A stretch of DNA of 64,000 bases from Streptomyces amritsarensis (lineage in GTDB: Bacteria; Actinomycetota; Actinomycetes; Streptomycetales; Streptomycetaceae): positions 1 to 64,000 of the forward strand of contig NZ_MQUR01000026.1 of assembly GCF_001953875.1 (NCBI RefSeq), given 5' to 3'. A model generated the notes under the pieces. It did not search any database and was not told the DNA's origin. It saw only the letters and a program-made list of their open reading frames with translations. The position numbers were made by a program, and so were the translations under genes. Numbering within the stretch: position 1 is the stretch's first letter; each line of letters opens with the position of its first letter. Positions 16,509 to 25,713 of this stretch are shown piece after piece.

Positions 16509-17346
16509 TCCCGCCCCACCCCGCGCCAGGATCCGCAAGGTCCGACCGCCGGGGCGGGCGCGGCGGCCGGCTGCCGGAAGCCCTGCTCCCAGGGTGTGCG
16601 TTCGACCCCGATTACCTGCTCGTCGAACAAGCAAAAATCTATCGTGGCCGCAGTAGACATTCGCTCGCGGTGTGGTTATGGTTTCTCTCGTAGCCGAGAT
16701 CGAGCAAGGCCCGGAGAGACGAACTGCCGGGCAGCAGTACACGCAGTACGCAGGGCGGTGCGGTGGTGGAGTCCCGAAGCCAAAAGGTGTTGCAGGACGG
16801 CGACGGGGCTGACGACCGGACCGGGCGGCCCGCAGTGATCAGGGGCTGCCACGAGCAGTACCGCAGTTCACGCAGCGGCAGTTCAGTAGGTGCAGTTCGC
16901 GGTACCTCGGTAAAGGCGTCGGCTGCGGGCGCGCGTACCGGGAAGTTCGGCAGTGGGGTTCTGAGCCAGAGCAGATGCAGGATGGGCGACGGGGCTGGCT
17001 GCCGGAGAGTGGCGCTACCGCAGGCCACTGAGCAGTTCGCATCACCAGCAGTACGCAGTAACCCGTTTGGCAAGTGATCAGTTCAGAGGGAAGAACGGAG
17101 GAGTTGACCGCCATCAGGATCGCCCGGGTCGAAGGCTGAGCCCGGGTACCGCAGGACATCGATAGTGAGGTGGTCTCCGGTCAAGCAACCGCGATCCCCG
17201 CGTCCCCGGCCGAATGCAGGCCAGGCCCGCGGAAACAGAACGCCGACGCAGTACCAGGGTCGGCAGATGGTGTAGCAGTTCCTTCGGGGCCCTGGTGCCG
17301 TTACGGCACCAGGGCCCCTCCACGCGTTCCACAGGGAGAGGTGCAA
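16509..17346 (+). other. Long non-coding leader with repeated GCAGT motifs
   Basis: An 838-bp gap before the MerR-like gene. No frame has consistent coding bias. From about 16730 the plus strand contains a dozen GCAGTA/GCAGTT motifs (for example near 16734, 16744, 16854, 16877, 17033, 17048, 17248, 17275) and a duplicated block, GACGGCGACGGGGCTG at 16796 versus GATGGGCGACGGGGCTG near 16981. An AT-richer stretch at 16625-16690 looks like a promoter. It ends in the perfect hairpin at 17286. It may be a structured mRNA leader or an sRNA gene. Confidence 0.5.
17286..17318 (+). promoter_or_regulatory. 15-bp perfect hairpin just before the MerR-like gene
   Basis: GGGGCCCTGGTGCCG, loop TTA, and its exact complement, ending 28 nt before the ATG at 17347. 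It could act as an attenuator terminator for the leader transcript. The ribosome binding site (CAGGGAGAGGTG) lies between it and the start. Confidence 0.7.
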
Positions 17347-17688
17347 ATGACAGCACACGAATCGTTCGACGATCGTCTGGACGACGACGACTACCCCGCC
17401 TACACCATGGGCCGGGCGGCAGCCATGCTGGGCACCACCCAGAGCTTCCTGCGCGCCATCGGAGAAGCCCGCCTCATCACCCCGCTCCGCTCGGAGGGCG
17501 GGCACCGCCGATACTCCCGCTACCAGCTGCGCATCGCCGCCCGCGCGCGGGAGCTCGTCGACCAGGGGACCCCCATCGAGGCCGCCTGCCGCATCGTGAT
17601 CCTCGAAGACCAGCTCGCGGAAGCCCAGCGCATCAACGCCGAATACCGCCGCACCGCCGAAACACCCCGTCCGCCGACCGCCGTGTGA
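17347..17688 (+). CDS. MerR-like small DNA-binding protein
   Basis: A 113-residue protein with a MerR-type winged [46 protein letters not shown] (about 20-62), followed by a short helix ([19 protein letters not shown]) but no effector domain. Such proteins act as dimers or as accessory regulators. The ATG follows the strong hairpin, so its expression may be set by attenuation. Target genes are unknown; the nearby heat-shock genes are one possibility. Confidence 0.88.
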   Translation: MTAHESFDDRLDDDDYPAYTMGRAAAMLGTTQSFLRAIGEARLITPLRSEGGHRRYSRYQLRIAARARELVDQGTPIEAACRIVILEDQLAEAQRINAEYRRTAETPRPPTAV

Positions 17689-17778
17689 CGGCTGCGCCCG
17701 CCGATACATCCAGCCGTACGAAACCCCTCCTCGGCCCCGACCACGCCGCTGCCGTCATCCGTGTGCGGCAGCCGCGGA

Positions 17779-19959
17779 TCAGCGGACGGAGGGTTCCAAG
17801 AGGGTGAGAGTGGTGTTGTCGAGCTCGACCGGGACGCCGGTGGGGAGGGTCAGGACCGGGTCGGTGTGGCCGAACTCGAACTCGGTGACGATGGGGAACG
17901 CCGTCCCGTGGCACACGTCGAGCACGATGCGCTCCAGCTGTTCCCGCTGGGCGTCGGACCACCCGCGCGGCCGGCCCAGGACGAGGCCCTCGACGCCGTC
18001 GAGCAGGCCCGCGTGGCGCAGCTGCCACAGGTCGCGGGCCGCCTGCCCCGGCCCGTAGCCGTTGTCGTCGGTGAACTCGAAGGCGAGGACGTGGCCCCGG
18101 TAGTCCGGCAGCCAGGGCGTGCCCAGCAGTTGGAGCGCGCTCGGGACGCATCCGGCGAGCAGGGGTCCCTGGGCCAGGCCCGGGCGCAGCGCCTTGCGCG
18201 GGAGCGCGGGGACGGCGCGGCGCGGGCGGCTGTCGTCGGCCCAGTCGACGAACTCCTCGATCACCTCGGACGCGGTCGGGAAGCGTCCCGTCCAGCCCCG
18301 CATGGTCAGCTCCGCGAAGGAGTCCATGGTGAGCTCGGGGGTGCCGCCGTTCTCGGCGAACTGGGAGAGCAGCGCCGGGCCGTAGAAGGTGGTGGCGCCG
18401 GTCCTGGCGTACAGGGCGTGGTGCAGCACCGTCGCGTCCGAGTAGCCGCACAGCACCTTGGGTCGGGCCCCGAACGCCTCGTAGTCGATCAGGGGCAGTA
18501 GTTCGGAGGCGGTCAGTCCGCCGATCATCCACAGGATCGCCCGGGTTGCCGGGTCCTGTACGGCGCGGTTGAACTCCTCCGCCCGCCCCGCACGGGACTC
18601 CGGGCAGAGCCCCGGCTTCACGGACGAGATCGACACCCTCAGGCCGGTCCGGGCCGTGAGGTCGGCGGCGCCGCGCGCCGCCCGTTGCGGGAAGACCTCG
18701 CCGCCCCGCCAGGAGGGGGAGACCACGGTCACCCCGTCCCCCGCCTTCAGCCGCGGCGGACGCAGCCGGGTCTGCCTCAGCCGGTGGGCCTGCCCCTCGG
18801 AGACGCCGTAGGTGGAGCGGAGTTCCGCGTCGGTGGTGCCGGGGTTGCGGTCCAGCATGAAGAGGGCGGCACGCAGGTTGTCGGCCATCGCGGCCTCCCT
18901 GCGCCGCCGTTCGGCGGTCAGTACGTCGAACAGCTGCCGGGTGGCGCCGAAGCGGGCCAGCAGCCGCTCGCCGCCTTCCACGCCGAGCGTGCCGTCGAGC
19001 AGGTCCAGCAGGCGCAGGACGAACTTGCGCACCACCGAACCGGGCCCCTTGCCGGAGAGCCGGGCACCGTCCTCGACCAGCATGGTGACGGCGCGGAAGA
19101 GGTTCACCGCGTCGGCGGCGGCATCGTCGGCCAGGCCGGCCCCGGTGGCCATGGCGACCCGGTCGGCGATCTCCGGCAGGGAGAAGGCGTTCGGGCCGTA
19201 GGGGATGGCGGCGGTGACCTCCGTGCCGAACCCGACCTCGGCGTAGCGGCGTTCGCCGTTGTGCACGACGATCAGGTTCGACAGCGGCTGCCAGCGCGGG
19301 CAGCGGCAGTCGGGCCGGCACTGCGGTTCGCAGCCCACGTCCGGGCGCCGGTAGTAGTAGGTGATGCCGCGTCCGGTGAGCGGGCTGTCGCTGCCGTACG
19401 TCCAGCGCGTACCGACGGTGGAGTCGGGCAGGACGTGCAGGACGCCGCCGTGGAGGGCCGCCGCGCGGCCGACGGAGTCCTGGAGGTCGGTGTCCCGGGA
19501 GTCGATGAGGATGTGCAGCCGGTCCACCGGGGGGTGGCCGAGCGCGGCGAGGGTCGCCAGGTGGGTGTCCTCGGCGATCCGGTCGAGGTCGTCGGGGCCC
19601 TCGACGTCGGCGAGCAGGCCGACCATGCCGAAGGCGAACAGCCAGGGGTGCTCGCCGTGCGCCCGGAAGCACGGCTGGTAGTGGCAGATGGATCCGATGC
19701 GGCCGCCACGGGCCAGGGCCTGCTTGTGCGGGGTGATGGTCGCGTTGACGAACGTCACCGACGAATCGGCTTCGGTGAGCCGGGCCGCAGGGGTCAGCTC
19801 GTATCCGCGCTCCGTGAGGGCGTCCAGGAACGCGGTCGCCACGCCCCGGGTCGCCGGGCTCCCGCCCACGGACGACGCCGTGGCGAACATCCGCTGCCGA
19901 ATGGCCTGTTGCGTCTGCGACGGTGTCGTCAGCGTCGGATGAGGGGCGACGTCAATCAT
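17779..19959 (-). CDS. AlaRS-like domain fused to MccF-type (S66) peptidase
   Basis: A 726-residue two-domain protein. Residues 1-270 match an AlaRS catalytic core in a reduced form: FVNATITPHKQAL corresponds to the AlaRS NAGMAPLK segment, QPCFRAHGEHPWLFAFGM to motif 2 (Arg99), and EVGFGTEV to motif 3. A cysteine cluster C-x3-C-x3-C-x-C (210-220) suggests zinc. Residues 399-726 form a full LD-carboxypeptidase/MccF domain with triad Ser507 (GYSD), Glu628 (LAFEF) and His698 (EFGHTDP). MccF enzymes cleave aminoacyl-nucleotide antibiotics such as processed microcin C. Probable role: recognition and destruction of an aminoacyl-type toxin. ATG 19959 has AAGGAAG upstream. Confidence 0.85.
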   Translation of the reverse strand: MIDVAPHPTLTTPSQTQQAIRQRMFATASSVGGSPATRGVATAFLDALTERGYELTPAARLTEADSSVTFVNATITPHKQALARGGRIGSICHYQPCFRAHGEHPWLFAFGMVGLLADVEGPDDLDRIAEDTHLATLAALGHPPVDRLHILIDSRDTDLQDSVGRAAALHGGVLHVLPDSTVGTRWTYGSDSPLTGRGITYYYRRPDVGCEPQCRPDCRCPRWQPLSNLIVVHNGERRYAEVGFGTEVTAAIPYGPNAFSLPEIADRVAMATGAGLADDAAADAVNLFRAVTMLVEDGARLSGKGPGSVVRKFVLRLLDLLDGTLGVEGGERLLARFGATRQLFDVLTAERRRREAAMADNLRAALFMLDRNPGTTDAELRSTYGVSEGQAHRLRQTRLRPPRLKAGDGVTVVSPSWRGGEVFPQRAARGAADLTARTGLRVSISSVKPGLCPESRAGRAEEFNRAVQDPATRAILWMIGGLTASELLPLIDYEAFGARPKVLCGYSDATVLHHALYARTGATTFYGPALLSQFAENGGTPELTMDSFAELTMRGWTGRFPTASEVIEEFVDWADDSRPRRAVPALPRKALRPGLAQGPLLAGCVPSALQLLGTPWLPDYRGHVLAFEFTDDNGYGPGQAARDLWQLRHAGLLDGVEGLVLGRPRGWSDAQREQLERIVLDVCHGTAFPIVTEFEFGHTDPVLTLPTGVPVELDNTTLTLLEPSVR

Positions 19960-20109
19960 CTTCGTCTTCCTTGGTCGGTGGTCCACCCTGAAGAGAGCGC
20001 TTGCCGCCGGCGCCCGCCGCCCGGGGACTCGGAGCACGGGCCGGGATCGGTCGTCCCCCGGCCGTTCCAGCATTCGCCAGCGGGAACGCGGCTGACAGCA
20101 CTGCGCTGT

Positions 20110-20138
20110 GGCACCTACTCCCCTGGCAGCTTGGTGCC
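20110..20138 (-). promoter_or_regulatory. Cluster box 1 (mccF-fusion promoter)
   Basis: Reading leftward: GGCACCAAGCTGCCA, seven bases, then a second GGTGCC half-site, 15 bp periodicity between TGCC units. The same element occurs at 25714, 31284 and 35210. Eleven bp further downstream is a weak -35-like CTGTCA (20093-20098). Distance to the start of the mccF fusion is 151 bp. The rest of the 462-bp intergenic gap (19960-20421) shows no gene, and I see no T-box leader in front of alaS. Confidence 0.75.
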
Positions 20139-20421
20139 CGGAGCACGACCGTCCGCAGTAGGCGGATAAGTCGCATATAACCGGGCATTTCACCGCCGGG
20201 CTTGTGCCATCATGAGCCGCGCGGGCACGGCGGTCCGCCGCCCGGTGTCCGGGGACTCGGCATCGGCGGGGACGTCCCGGCGGCCCCTGCGCGGAACTCG
20301 TCGTATCCACCTGGGCCCGGTATGTCGCCAGGGCCTGCACGGCGCCGACTTCCACAGCGCGCCCCGAGCCCTGCCTGCCTCACACCCGTACGCACCATTC
20401 CCCAGGAATCAGGCACTCCAT

Positions 20422-23052
20422 ATGATCCGTACATTCACCAGCGACGAGATACGGGACACGTTCCTGGAATTCTTCGTCGAGAAGAACCACACCAGGATCG
20501 ACTCGGCATCGGTCATTCCCGTGAACGACCCGTCCCTGCTCTTCGTCAATGCCGGCATGGCGCCGCTCAAACGCTATTTCCTCGGCGAGGTGCTGCCGCC
20601 CGCGCCCGACCTCTGCAATGTCCAGCCGTGCGTGCGGACCAACGACATCACCGATGTCGGCGACCGCCACCACCTGACGTTCTTCGAAATGCTCGGCAGC
20701 TGGTCCATCGACAACTACTTCAAGGAACGCGCCGTCGAGCTGGCCTTCGAGCTGCTCACCGAGCGTTTCGGATTCCCCGCGGACAAGCTGTACGTCACCG
20801 TCTACCAGGGCGACCCGGCCCTCGGCCTGCCGCCGGACGACGTCTCGGCCGCCGCCTGGGAGCGGGTCGGCATCGCCCGCGACCACATCGTCTACCTCGG
20901 CGAGGACAACTTCTGGTCCACCGGGGACACCGGTCCCTGCGGCCCCTGCACCGAGGTGTTCTACGACACCGGGGCCGAGCACGGTGAGGAGTACCGCCCG
21001 GGCGGGGAGTTCGACACGACGAGCCGGTACATCGAGATCTGGAACGCCGGCGTCTTCATGGAGTTCGACAAGCGGCCGGACGGCCGCTTCGAGCGCCTGC
21101 GCTTCCCCAGCGTGGACACCGGGTCCGGGCTGGAGCGCATGGCGATGGTGCTCCAGGGACACGGCTCGGCCTACGAGACCGACCTGTTCGCCCCGATCGT
21201 CCGGGCCGTCCGGGAGGGCCTGGGCGGCGCCTCGGCCTCCGAGCGCGACGTGCGGATCATCTCCGACCACATCCGCTCCTCGACCTTCATGCTGAGCGAG
21301 GGCGTCGTGCCCTCCAACGACGGCCGCGGCTACATCCCCCGGCGCCTGCTGCGCAAGGCGATCGCCGTGGCGACCCGCAGCGGCTTCCAGGACATCGACG
21401 TGCCCGAGCTGGCGGACGTCGCCATCGACCGGCTGAAGGGCGCCTACCCCCAGCTGGGCCGCAACCGGGACCGCACCCTGGAGCTGCTCGGCCGGGAGCA
21501 GCGGGACTTCGGGCGGGTCGTCCGACGCGGCCTGGACCAGCTGTCCGGGCTGGCCACCGGCCCCGGCTTCCGGATCTCCGGCGAGGAGGCGTTCAACCTG
21601 TACGCCACCCAGGGCATGCCGGTGGACCTCATCCGCGACTTCGCCGCCGAACAGGGCGGTTCGGTGGACGAGGCGCGCTTCACGGAGCTGTTCTCGGCCC
21701 ACCGCGAGCTGTCGCGGGGCAGCGCGGGCAAGAGCGACGCCGGTGCCCCCAAGGGCGCCGTGCGGACCCTCGCACCCGCGTTCACCGCGGCCGTCGGCTC
21801 GGCCACCACGGAGTTCCTCGGCTACGAACGGCTGGACTCCGAGGCCCGGGTCCTCGCCGTGGCCGGCCCGGACGGCCCGGACGGCCCCGCCGACAGCCTG
21901 GCCGAGGGTGAGCAGGGCCTGGTGGTCGTCGACCGCACGCCCTTCTACCCGGAGGGCGGCGGCCAGGTCGGCGACACCGGCACGCTCACCGGCCCGCAGC
22001 TGTCCGCCGAGGTGACGGACACCCGCCGGATCGACGGCCACCACGTGCACCTCGTCCAGGTCACGAAGGGCGTGCTGCGGGCCGGCGACACCCTGGAACT
22101 GGCCGTGGACGCGCCGCGCCGCCGGGCCACGATGCGCAACCACTCCGCGACCCACCTGCTGCACGCGGCACTGCGCGAGGTGCTCGGCGACCAGGTGCGG
22201 CAGGCGGGCTCCCTCGTCGCACCCGACCGGCTCCGGTTCGACTTCGAGCACCCCCAGGCCCTCACCGAGGAGGAGACCGATCAGGTCGAACGCCTGGTCA
22301 ACGCCCGGGTACTGGTGAACGCGGGCCGCGACGTACAGGTGAAGCCGTACCAGGACGCGGTGCGCGACGGGGCGATCGCCTTCTTCGGCGACAAGTACGG
22401 CGAAGACGTCCGCGTGGTCTCGTTCGGGGACGTCAGCAGCGAGCTCTGCGGCGGGACGCACGTGAACGGCACGGCCGAGATCGGCCTCTTCCGGATCGTC
22501 GGCGAGGGCAGTGTGGGGGCCGGGGTACGCCGGATCGAGGCGCTCACCGGTGAGGCCGCGCTCGCCCACACCCTGGACCGCGACCGGACCCTCAAGCAGG
22601 TCGCGGGCCGGCTGCGGGTGTCGGTGGAGCAGCTGCCCGCGCGGATCGAGGCGCTCACCGCCAAGGAGCACAGGCCCGCCCGGCAGAACCTGGTCAGCGC
22701 GCAGTCCCTGGCCGCCGAGGTCCGCGAACCGGTGCCCGGCCGGCGCTACGTCCTGCTCGTCGATCCGCCCCTGGAACCCAAGCAGATGGCCGACGAGGCC
22801 GGCCGGCTCGGCGCGGAGCTGAACGCCGCCGTGCTGTTCCTGCTGCCGGACGGCGCGGGTGCCCTGCGCATCGGCGTGGGGGTGCCGTCCGACGGGCCGG
22901 GCACGGCCAAGGAGCTGCTGGAACGGGTGCTGGCGGTGACCGGCGGCCGGGGCGGCGGCAGCGCCCGCTTCGCCCAGGGCGGCAACATCACCGTCCCCCT
23001 GGCCGAGGCCGCGGCGGCCGTCCACACGGTGCTGGAGGGCGCCGCCGCATGA
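20422..23052 (+). CDS. alaS2: Second alanyl-tRNA synthetase
   Basis: A complete 876-residue AlaRS. Catalytic motifs are intact (NAGMAPLKRYF, RHHLTFFEMLGSWSIDNYFK, SVDTGSGLERM); the editing site has HSATH (His574, His578) and CGGTH (Cys676, His680); the C-Ala domain ends GGSARFAQGG. It lies outside the normal alaS neighbourhood, between an MccF-type peptidase and a P450, so it is a duplicate rather than the housekeeping gene. Likely a resistant target copy for a product that inhibits AlaRS, as known for other aaRS-inhibitor clusters; supply of Ala-tRNA to the pathway is the alternative. ATG 20422 has only a weak RBS. Confidence 0.92.
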   Translation: MIRTFTSDEIRDTFLEFFVEKNHTRIDSASVIPVNDPSLLFVNAGMAPLKRYFLGEVLPPAPDLCNVQPCVRTNDITDVGDRHHLTFFEMLGSWSIDNYFKERAVELAFELLTERFGFPADKLYVTVYQGDPALGLPPDDVSAAAWERVGIARDHIVYLGEDNFWSTGDTGPCGPCTEVFYDTGAEHGEEYRPGGEFDTTSRYIEIWNAGVFMEFDKRPDGRFERLRFPSVDTGSGLERMAMVLQGHGSAYETDLFAPIVRAVREGLGGASASERDVRIISDHIRSSTFMLSEGVVPSNDGRGYIPRRLLRKAIAVATRSGFQDIDVPELADVAIDRLKGAYPQLGRNRDRTLELLGREQRDFGRVVRRGLDQLSGLATGPGFRISGEEAFNLYATQGMPVDLIRDFAAEQGGSVDEARFTELFSAHRELSRGSAGKSDAGAPKGAVRTLAPAFTAAVGSATTEFLGYERLDSEARVLAVAGPDGPDGPADSLAEGEQGLVVVDRTPFYPEGGGQVGDTGTLTGPQLSAEVTDTRRIDGHHVHLVQVTKGVLRAGDTLELAVDAPRRRATMRNHSATHLLHAALREVLGDQVRQAGSLVAPDRLRFDFEHPQALTEEETDQVERLVNARVLVNAGRDVQVKPYQDAVRDGAIAFFGDKYGEDVRVVSFGDVSSELCGGTHVNGTAEIGLFRIVGEGSVGAGVRRIEALTGEAALAHTLDRDRTLKQVAGRLRVSVEQLPARIEALTAKEHRPARQNLVSAQSLAAEVREPVPGRRYVLLVDPPLEPKQMADEAGRLGAELNAAVLFLLPDGAGALRIGVGVPSDGPGTAKELLERVLAVTGGRGGGSARFAQGGNITVPLAEAAAAVHTVLEGAAA

Positions 23053-23117
23053 CGCACGGCCCGTAGCGCCGGCCGGCCTACGGGCGGCCGGGGCACGGCG
23101 CACAGGCGCACGGCGCA

Positions 23118-23290
23118 CAGGGGCCCTCCCACCCCCGGGCGCGGGTGGGAGGGCCCCTGGTCGTCTGCGGCGGCCGGTGCGACAACGCCGGCCGCCGCCC
23201 CCGCACCCCTACGGAGGCCGCACACGCGTGAGCGAGGGTCCCGGGCGGGCCGCCGATGACGACGGCGGTCCACCCGCAACCCTCGCTCAC
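23118..23290. terminator. Two bidirectional hairpins between alaS2 and P450
   Basis: The first is a 17-bp perfect stem CAGGGGCCCTCCCACCC (23118-23134 with 23143-23159). The second is a long inverted repeat, GTGAGCGAGGGT at 23228-23239 with its complement at 23279-23290 and an inner GGGCGG/CCGCCG stem. They separate two convergent units. Confidence 0.75.
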
Positions 23291-23322
23291 GCTCACACCG
23301 GCCGAGGTGGTGCGGACACAGG

Positions 23323-24534
23323 TCAGAGCCCCACGGCGACCCGCTGCCACACGGTCCGGCAGAACGCGGCGGACCGGTCGGCCGCGATCGGGCCGACGGG
23401 CCGCCCCGCGGTCCACTCGGCGAACGCCGCGATGGCCTCGGTGAGGGTCGCCCGGGCGATGCCGGCGCCCAGGCAGAAGTGGTGGCCGGCCCCGAAGGAC
23501 AGGTGCGGGCGGTCCCAATCCCCCTCCGCCGGGATCCGGAAGCGGTCCGGGTCCGCGAACACGGCGGGGTCCCGGTTGGCCGCGGCCACCACGAGGGCCA
23601 CCCGCTCGCCGGGCCGGATGGTCGCCCCGGCCACCTCGATCGGCTCGGTGGCGGTGCGCGGCACGAAGTGGAACGGGGCGTCGTACCGGAGCGCCTCCTC
23701 GGCCACCTGGCCCGCGTCGAGACTGCCCCGGTGCAGCCGGTCGAGTACGTCACCGGCCTCGTCCAGCAGGCTGACCAGCGCGGAGCCCAGGCTCGCCGCG
23801 ACGGGCTCGATGCCGCCGGTGAGCAGTTGGGCGTACAGGGCGGCGCCCTGGTGCGGGTCGAGGTCGAGGAAGGCCCGGATCTGCGGGGGCCCCTGCCCGG
23901 CCCGGGCCATGGGCAGGATCACCGTTCTCAGGTAGTCCTGGAGTTCGAGGATCGCCGCGCGGGAGGCGGGCGCCCGGTCCGGGTCGCACTGGGGGACGCC
24001 GATGAAATCGATGATGTCGCAGGACCAGGACAGGACCGACTCGCGGTGCTCGTCGTCGATGCCGAGCAGTCGGCAGGTCACCGACACGGCGAGCGGGTGG
24101 ACGAACCGTCCCAGCAGGTCGGTCTCCCGGGGATCGCAGCCGGCCAGCAGCTCCCGCGCCTCCCGCGCGATCCACTCGCGCAGGGGGCCGACGCCGGCGG
24201 GCCGGTATCCCGGACCGGCCGCGGACCGTACCCGCGTGTGGGCGGGGGGATCGGTGAACATGGGCCAGGAGTCGAAGAAGTCCACCACGTCCTGGATGCC
24301 GGCACGGGCGGCCGCGTCGAGGTCCCCGAAGAAGCCCGACCCGATCCGGGCCGACAGCCTGGTGTCCCGGAGCAGGGCGTTGACCTCGCGGTAGCTGGTG
24401 ACGTACCAGCACTCGGTCTCGGCGTCCCACCACGCCGGCGCCTGCTCGCGCAGACGCCGGTAGTGGGGGTGGGGGGAACGGGCGAACTCCTCCGACAACA
24501 GCGACGGCGACTGCGCCGGCAGTGTTGCGTGCAT
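23323..24534 (-). CDS. Cytochrome P450
   Basis: A 403-residue bacterial class I P450. Heme loop FGAGHHFCLGAG gives Cys354; ExxR is Glu280-Arg283. The I-helix reads TGGIEPVA (239-246): the usual acid-alcohol pair (E/D-T) that delivers protons for oxygen activation is Glu243-Pro244, so the threonine is missing. Such P450s often act on carrier- or substrate-assisted reactions or perform unusual chemistry. It lies 31 bp after the methyltransferase and shares its transcript. Substrate is probably an amino acid or peptide intermediate of this cluster. Confidence 0.93.
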   Translation of the reverse strand: MHATLPAQSPSLLSEEFARSPHPHYRRLREQAPAWWDAETECWYVTSYREVNALLRDTRLSARIGSGFFGDLDAAARAGIQDVVDFFDSWPMFTDPPAHTRVRSAAGPGYRPAGVGPLREWIAREARELLAGCDPRETDLLGRFVHPLAVSVTCRLLGIDDEHRESVLSWSCDIIDFIGVPQCDPDRAPASRAAILELQDYLRTVILPMARAGQGPPQIRAFLDLDPHQGAALYAQLLTGGIEPVAASLGSALVSLLDEAGDVLDRLHRGSLDAGQVAEEALRYDAPFHFVPRTATEPIEVAGATIRPGERVALVVAAANRDPAVFADPDRFRIPAEGDWDRPHLSFGAGHHFCLGAGIARATLTEAIAAFAEWTAGRPVGPIAADRSAAFCRTVWQRVAVGL

Positions 24535-24565
24535 GATCAGTCCAGCTCGTCTCGGTGTCGGGCCG

Positions 24566-25408
24566 TCACGCCGGGCGGCGGCTGACGACGAAGAGGTTGT
24601 TGCCGCGCGGGGCGATGCCCGGGGTGGTGCGCAGCGCGTTCTCCATCTCGAAGATCCGCTCGACGTTGTCGCCGGCCAGGATGTCCACCAGCTTCTCGGT
24701 GGAGCCGTGCAGCTGGGTCTCCTGGTAGCCCGGGTAGATCAGGTTCGGGAAGCCGGAGACCACGGCCAGCTCCAGGCCTGCGTCCGCGTGCATCTTCTCG
24801 ATGCGCTCAAGGTCGAACAGGTGCATGTCGGGCATCTGGGTGGTGAAGCGGCCGCGCCGGCCGAGGGCCTTCTCGGCCTCGTCCAGGTTGCCCACGCTGA
24901 TGTTGAAGAAGGCGGTGTGCCAGACGCTCGGCAGGAACGACACGAGCAGGCCGCCCGGGTTGAGCAGACCGGCGATGTCGGCGATGACCTGCTCGGGGTC
25001 GGCGACGAAGCCGAGCACGTTGTGGAAGTTGAAGGCGAGGTCGAAGGTCTGGCCGGCCAGGGTCTCGGAGACGTCGGCCAGGTCGCCGCGGACGAAGGAG
25101 ACGCGGTCGGCGAAGCCGCGGCGCCGGGCCTTCTCCTCGGCGACGGCCAGCATCTCGGCGGTCAGGTCGAAGGACGTGCCGCGGCTGGTCGGCGCCTGCT
25201 CGGCGAAGAAGGTGGTCCAGCGGCCGGTGCCGCAGCCGGCGTCGAGGAAGCGGAAGCCCTCGGGGAGCTTCGCGAGCACCTCGTCCTTCAGCGCCGCGGC
25301 CAGCAGCCGGTCGGACAGCATCCAGTACGGCTGCAGGTCGACGTCGTCGTAGGCCTCGGCCTTCACGGAGAAGTAGTCCTGGACGTCGGCGAGCAGGTTC
25401 TCGGTCAT
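24566..25408 (-). CDS. SAM-dependent methyltransferase
   Basis: A 280-residue class I methyltransferase with motif I FLDAGCGTG (54-62), motif II GTSFDLTAEML and motif post-I LAFNFHNVLGFV. The N-terminus (MTENLLADVQDYFSVKAEAYDD) is of the small-molecule type. GAGGAG lies 9 nt before the ATG at 25408. Acceptor (N-, O- or C-) is unknown. It is the first gene of the leftward unit with the P450. Confidence 0.9.
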   Translation of the reverse strand: MTENLLADVQDYFSVKAEAYDDVDLQPYWMLSDRLLAAALKDEVLAKLPEGFRFLDAGCGTGRWTTFFAEQAPTSRGTSFDLTAEMLAVAEEKARRRGFADRVSFVRGDLADVSETLAGQTFDLAFNFHNVLGFVADPEQVIADIAGLLNPGGLLVSFLPSVWHTAFFNISVGNLDEAEKALGRRGRFTTQMPDMHLFDLERIEKMHADAGLELAVVSGFPNLIYPGYQETQLHGSTEKLVDILAGDNVERIFEMENALRTTPGIAPRGNNLFVVSRRPA

Positions 25409-25430
25409 GAAAGGGATCTCCTCAGAACGT

Positions 25431-25515
25431 GGTGCGTTGCGTGATGCGTCGCGTTGCGTGGTGCGGTGCGTGACGCGTTGCGTGGTGCGGTGCGTGGTGC
25501 GGTGCGGTCCGTTGC
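25431..25515. repeat. GTGCG/TGCGT imperfect tandem repeat
   Basis: About 85 bp of alternating GCGTTGCGTG, GTGCGGTGCG and GATGCGTC units in the leader of the methyltransferase gene. No gene. Low complexity of this kind is prone to slippage and may fold in the transcript. Confidence 0.7.
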
Positions 25516-25713
25516 TCCGGCACTGCCCACCGCGTGACACGGAGGGGCGCAATTCCCGGGACGGCACGGCAAAAGAACGGCCGGGCGGCACGGGATACGG
25601 AGTACGCACGGAATATCGGCGAATGGGCCGCCGAAGGGGCCATGCCGAAGGATGATGACGTGAATGTATCCCCGGAGATGCGCGGCAATCAACGACGGAT
25701 TGTTCTCCGGGCA

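Noticed and set aside
16639..17077. Frames of 104-144 residues on both strands in the leader before the MerR-like gene
   Set aside because: Codon third positions are not biased and the sequence is dominated by repeated GCAGT motifs, so non-coding is more likely.
19960..20421. T-box leader for alaS2
   Set aside because: I looked for the T-box core (AGGGTGG-ACCGCG) and specifier arrangement and did not see it; the shared cluster box is present instead.
20380..23118. 912-residue minus-strand open frame over alaS2
   Set aside because: Antisense to a complete AlaRS and composed of Gly/Val/Arg/Leu-biased sequence with no domain.
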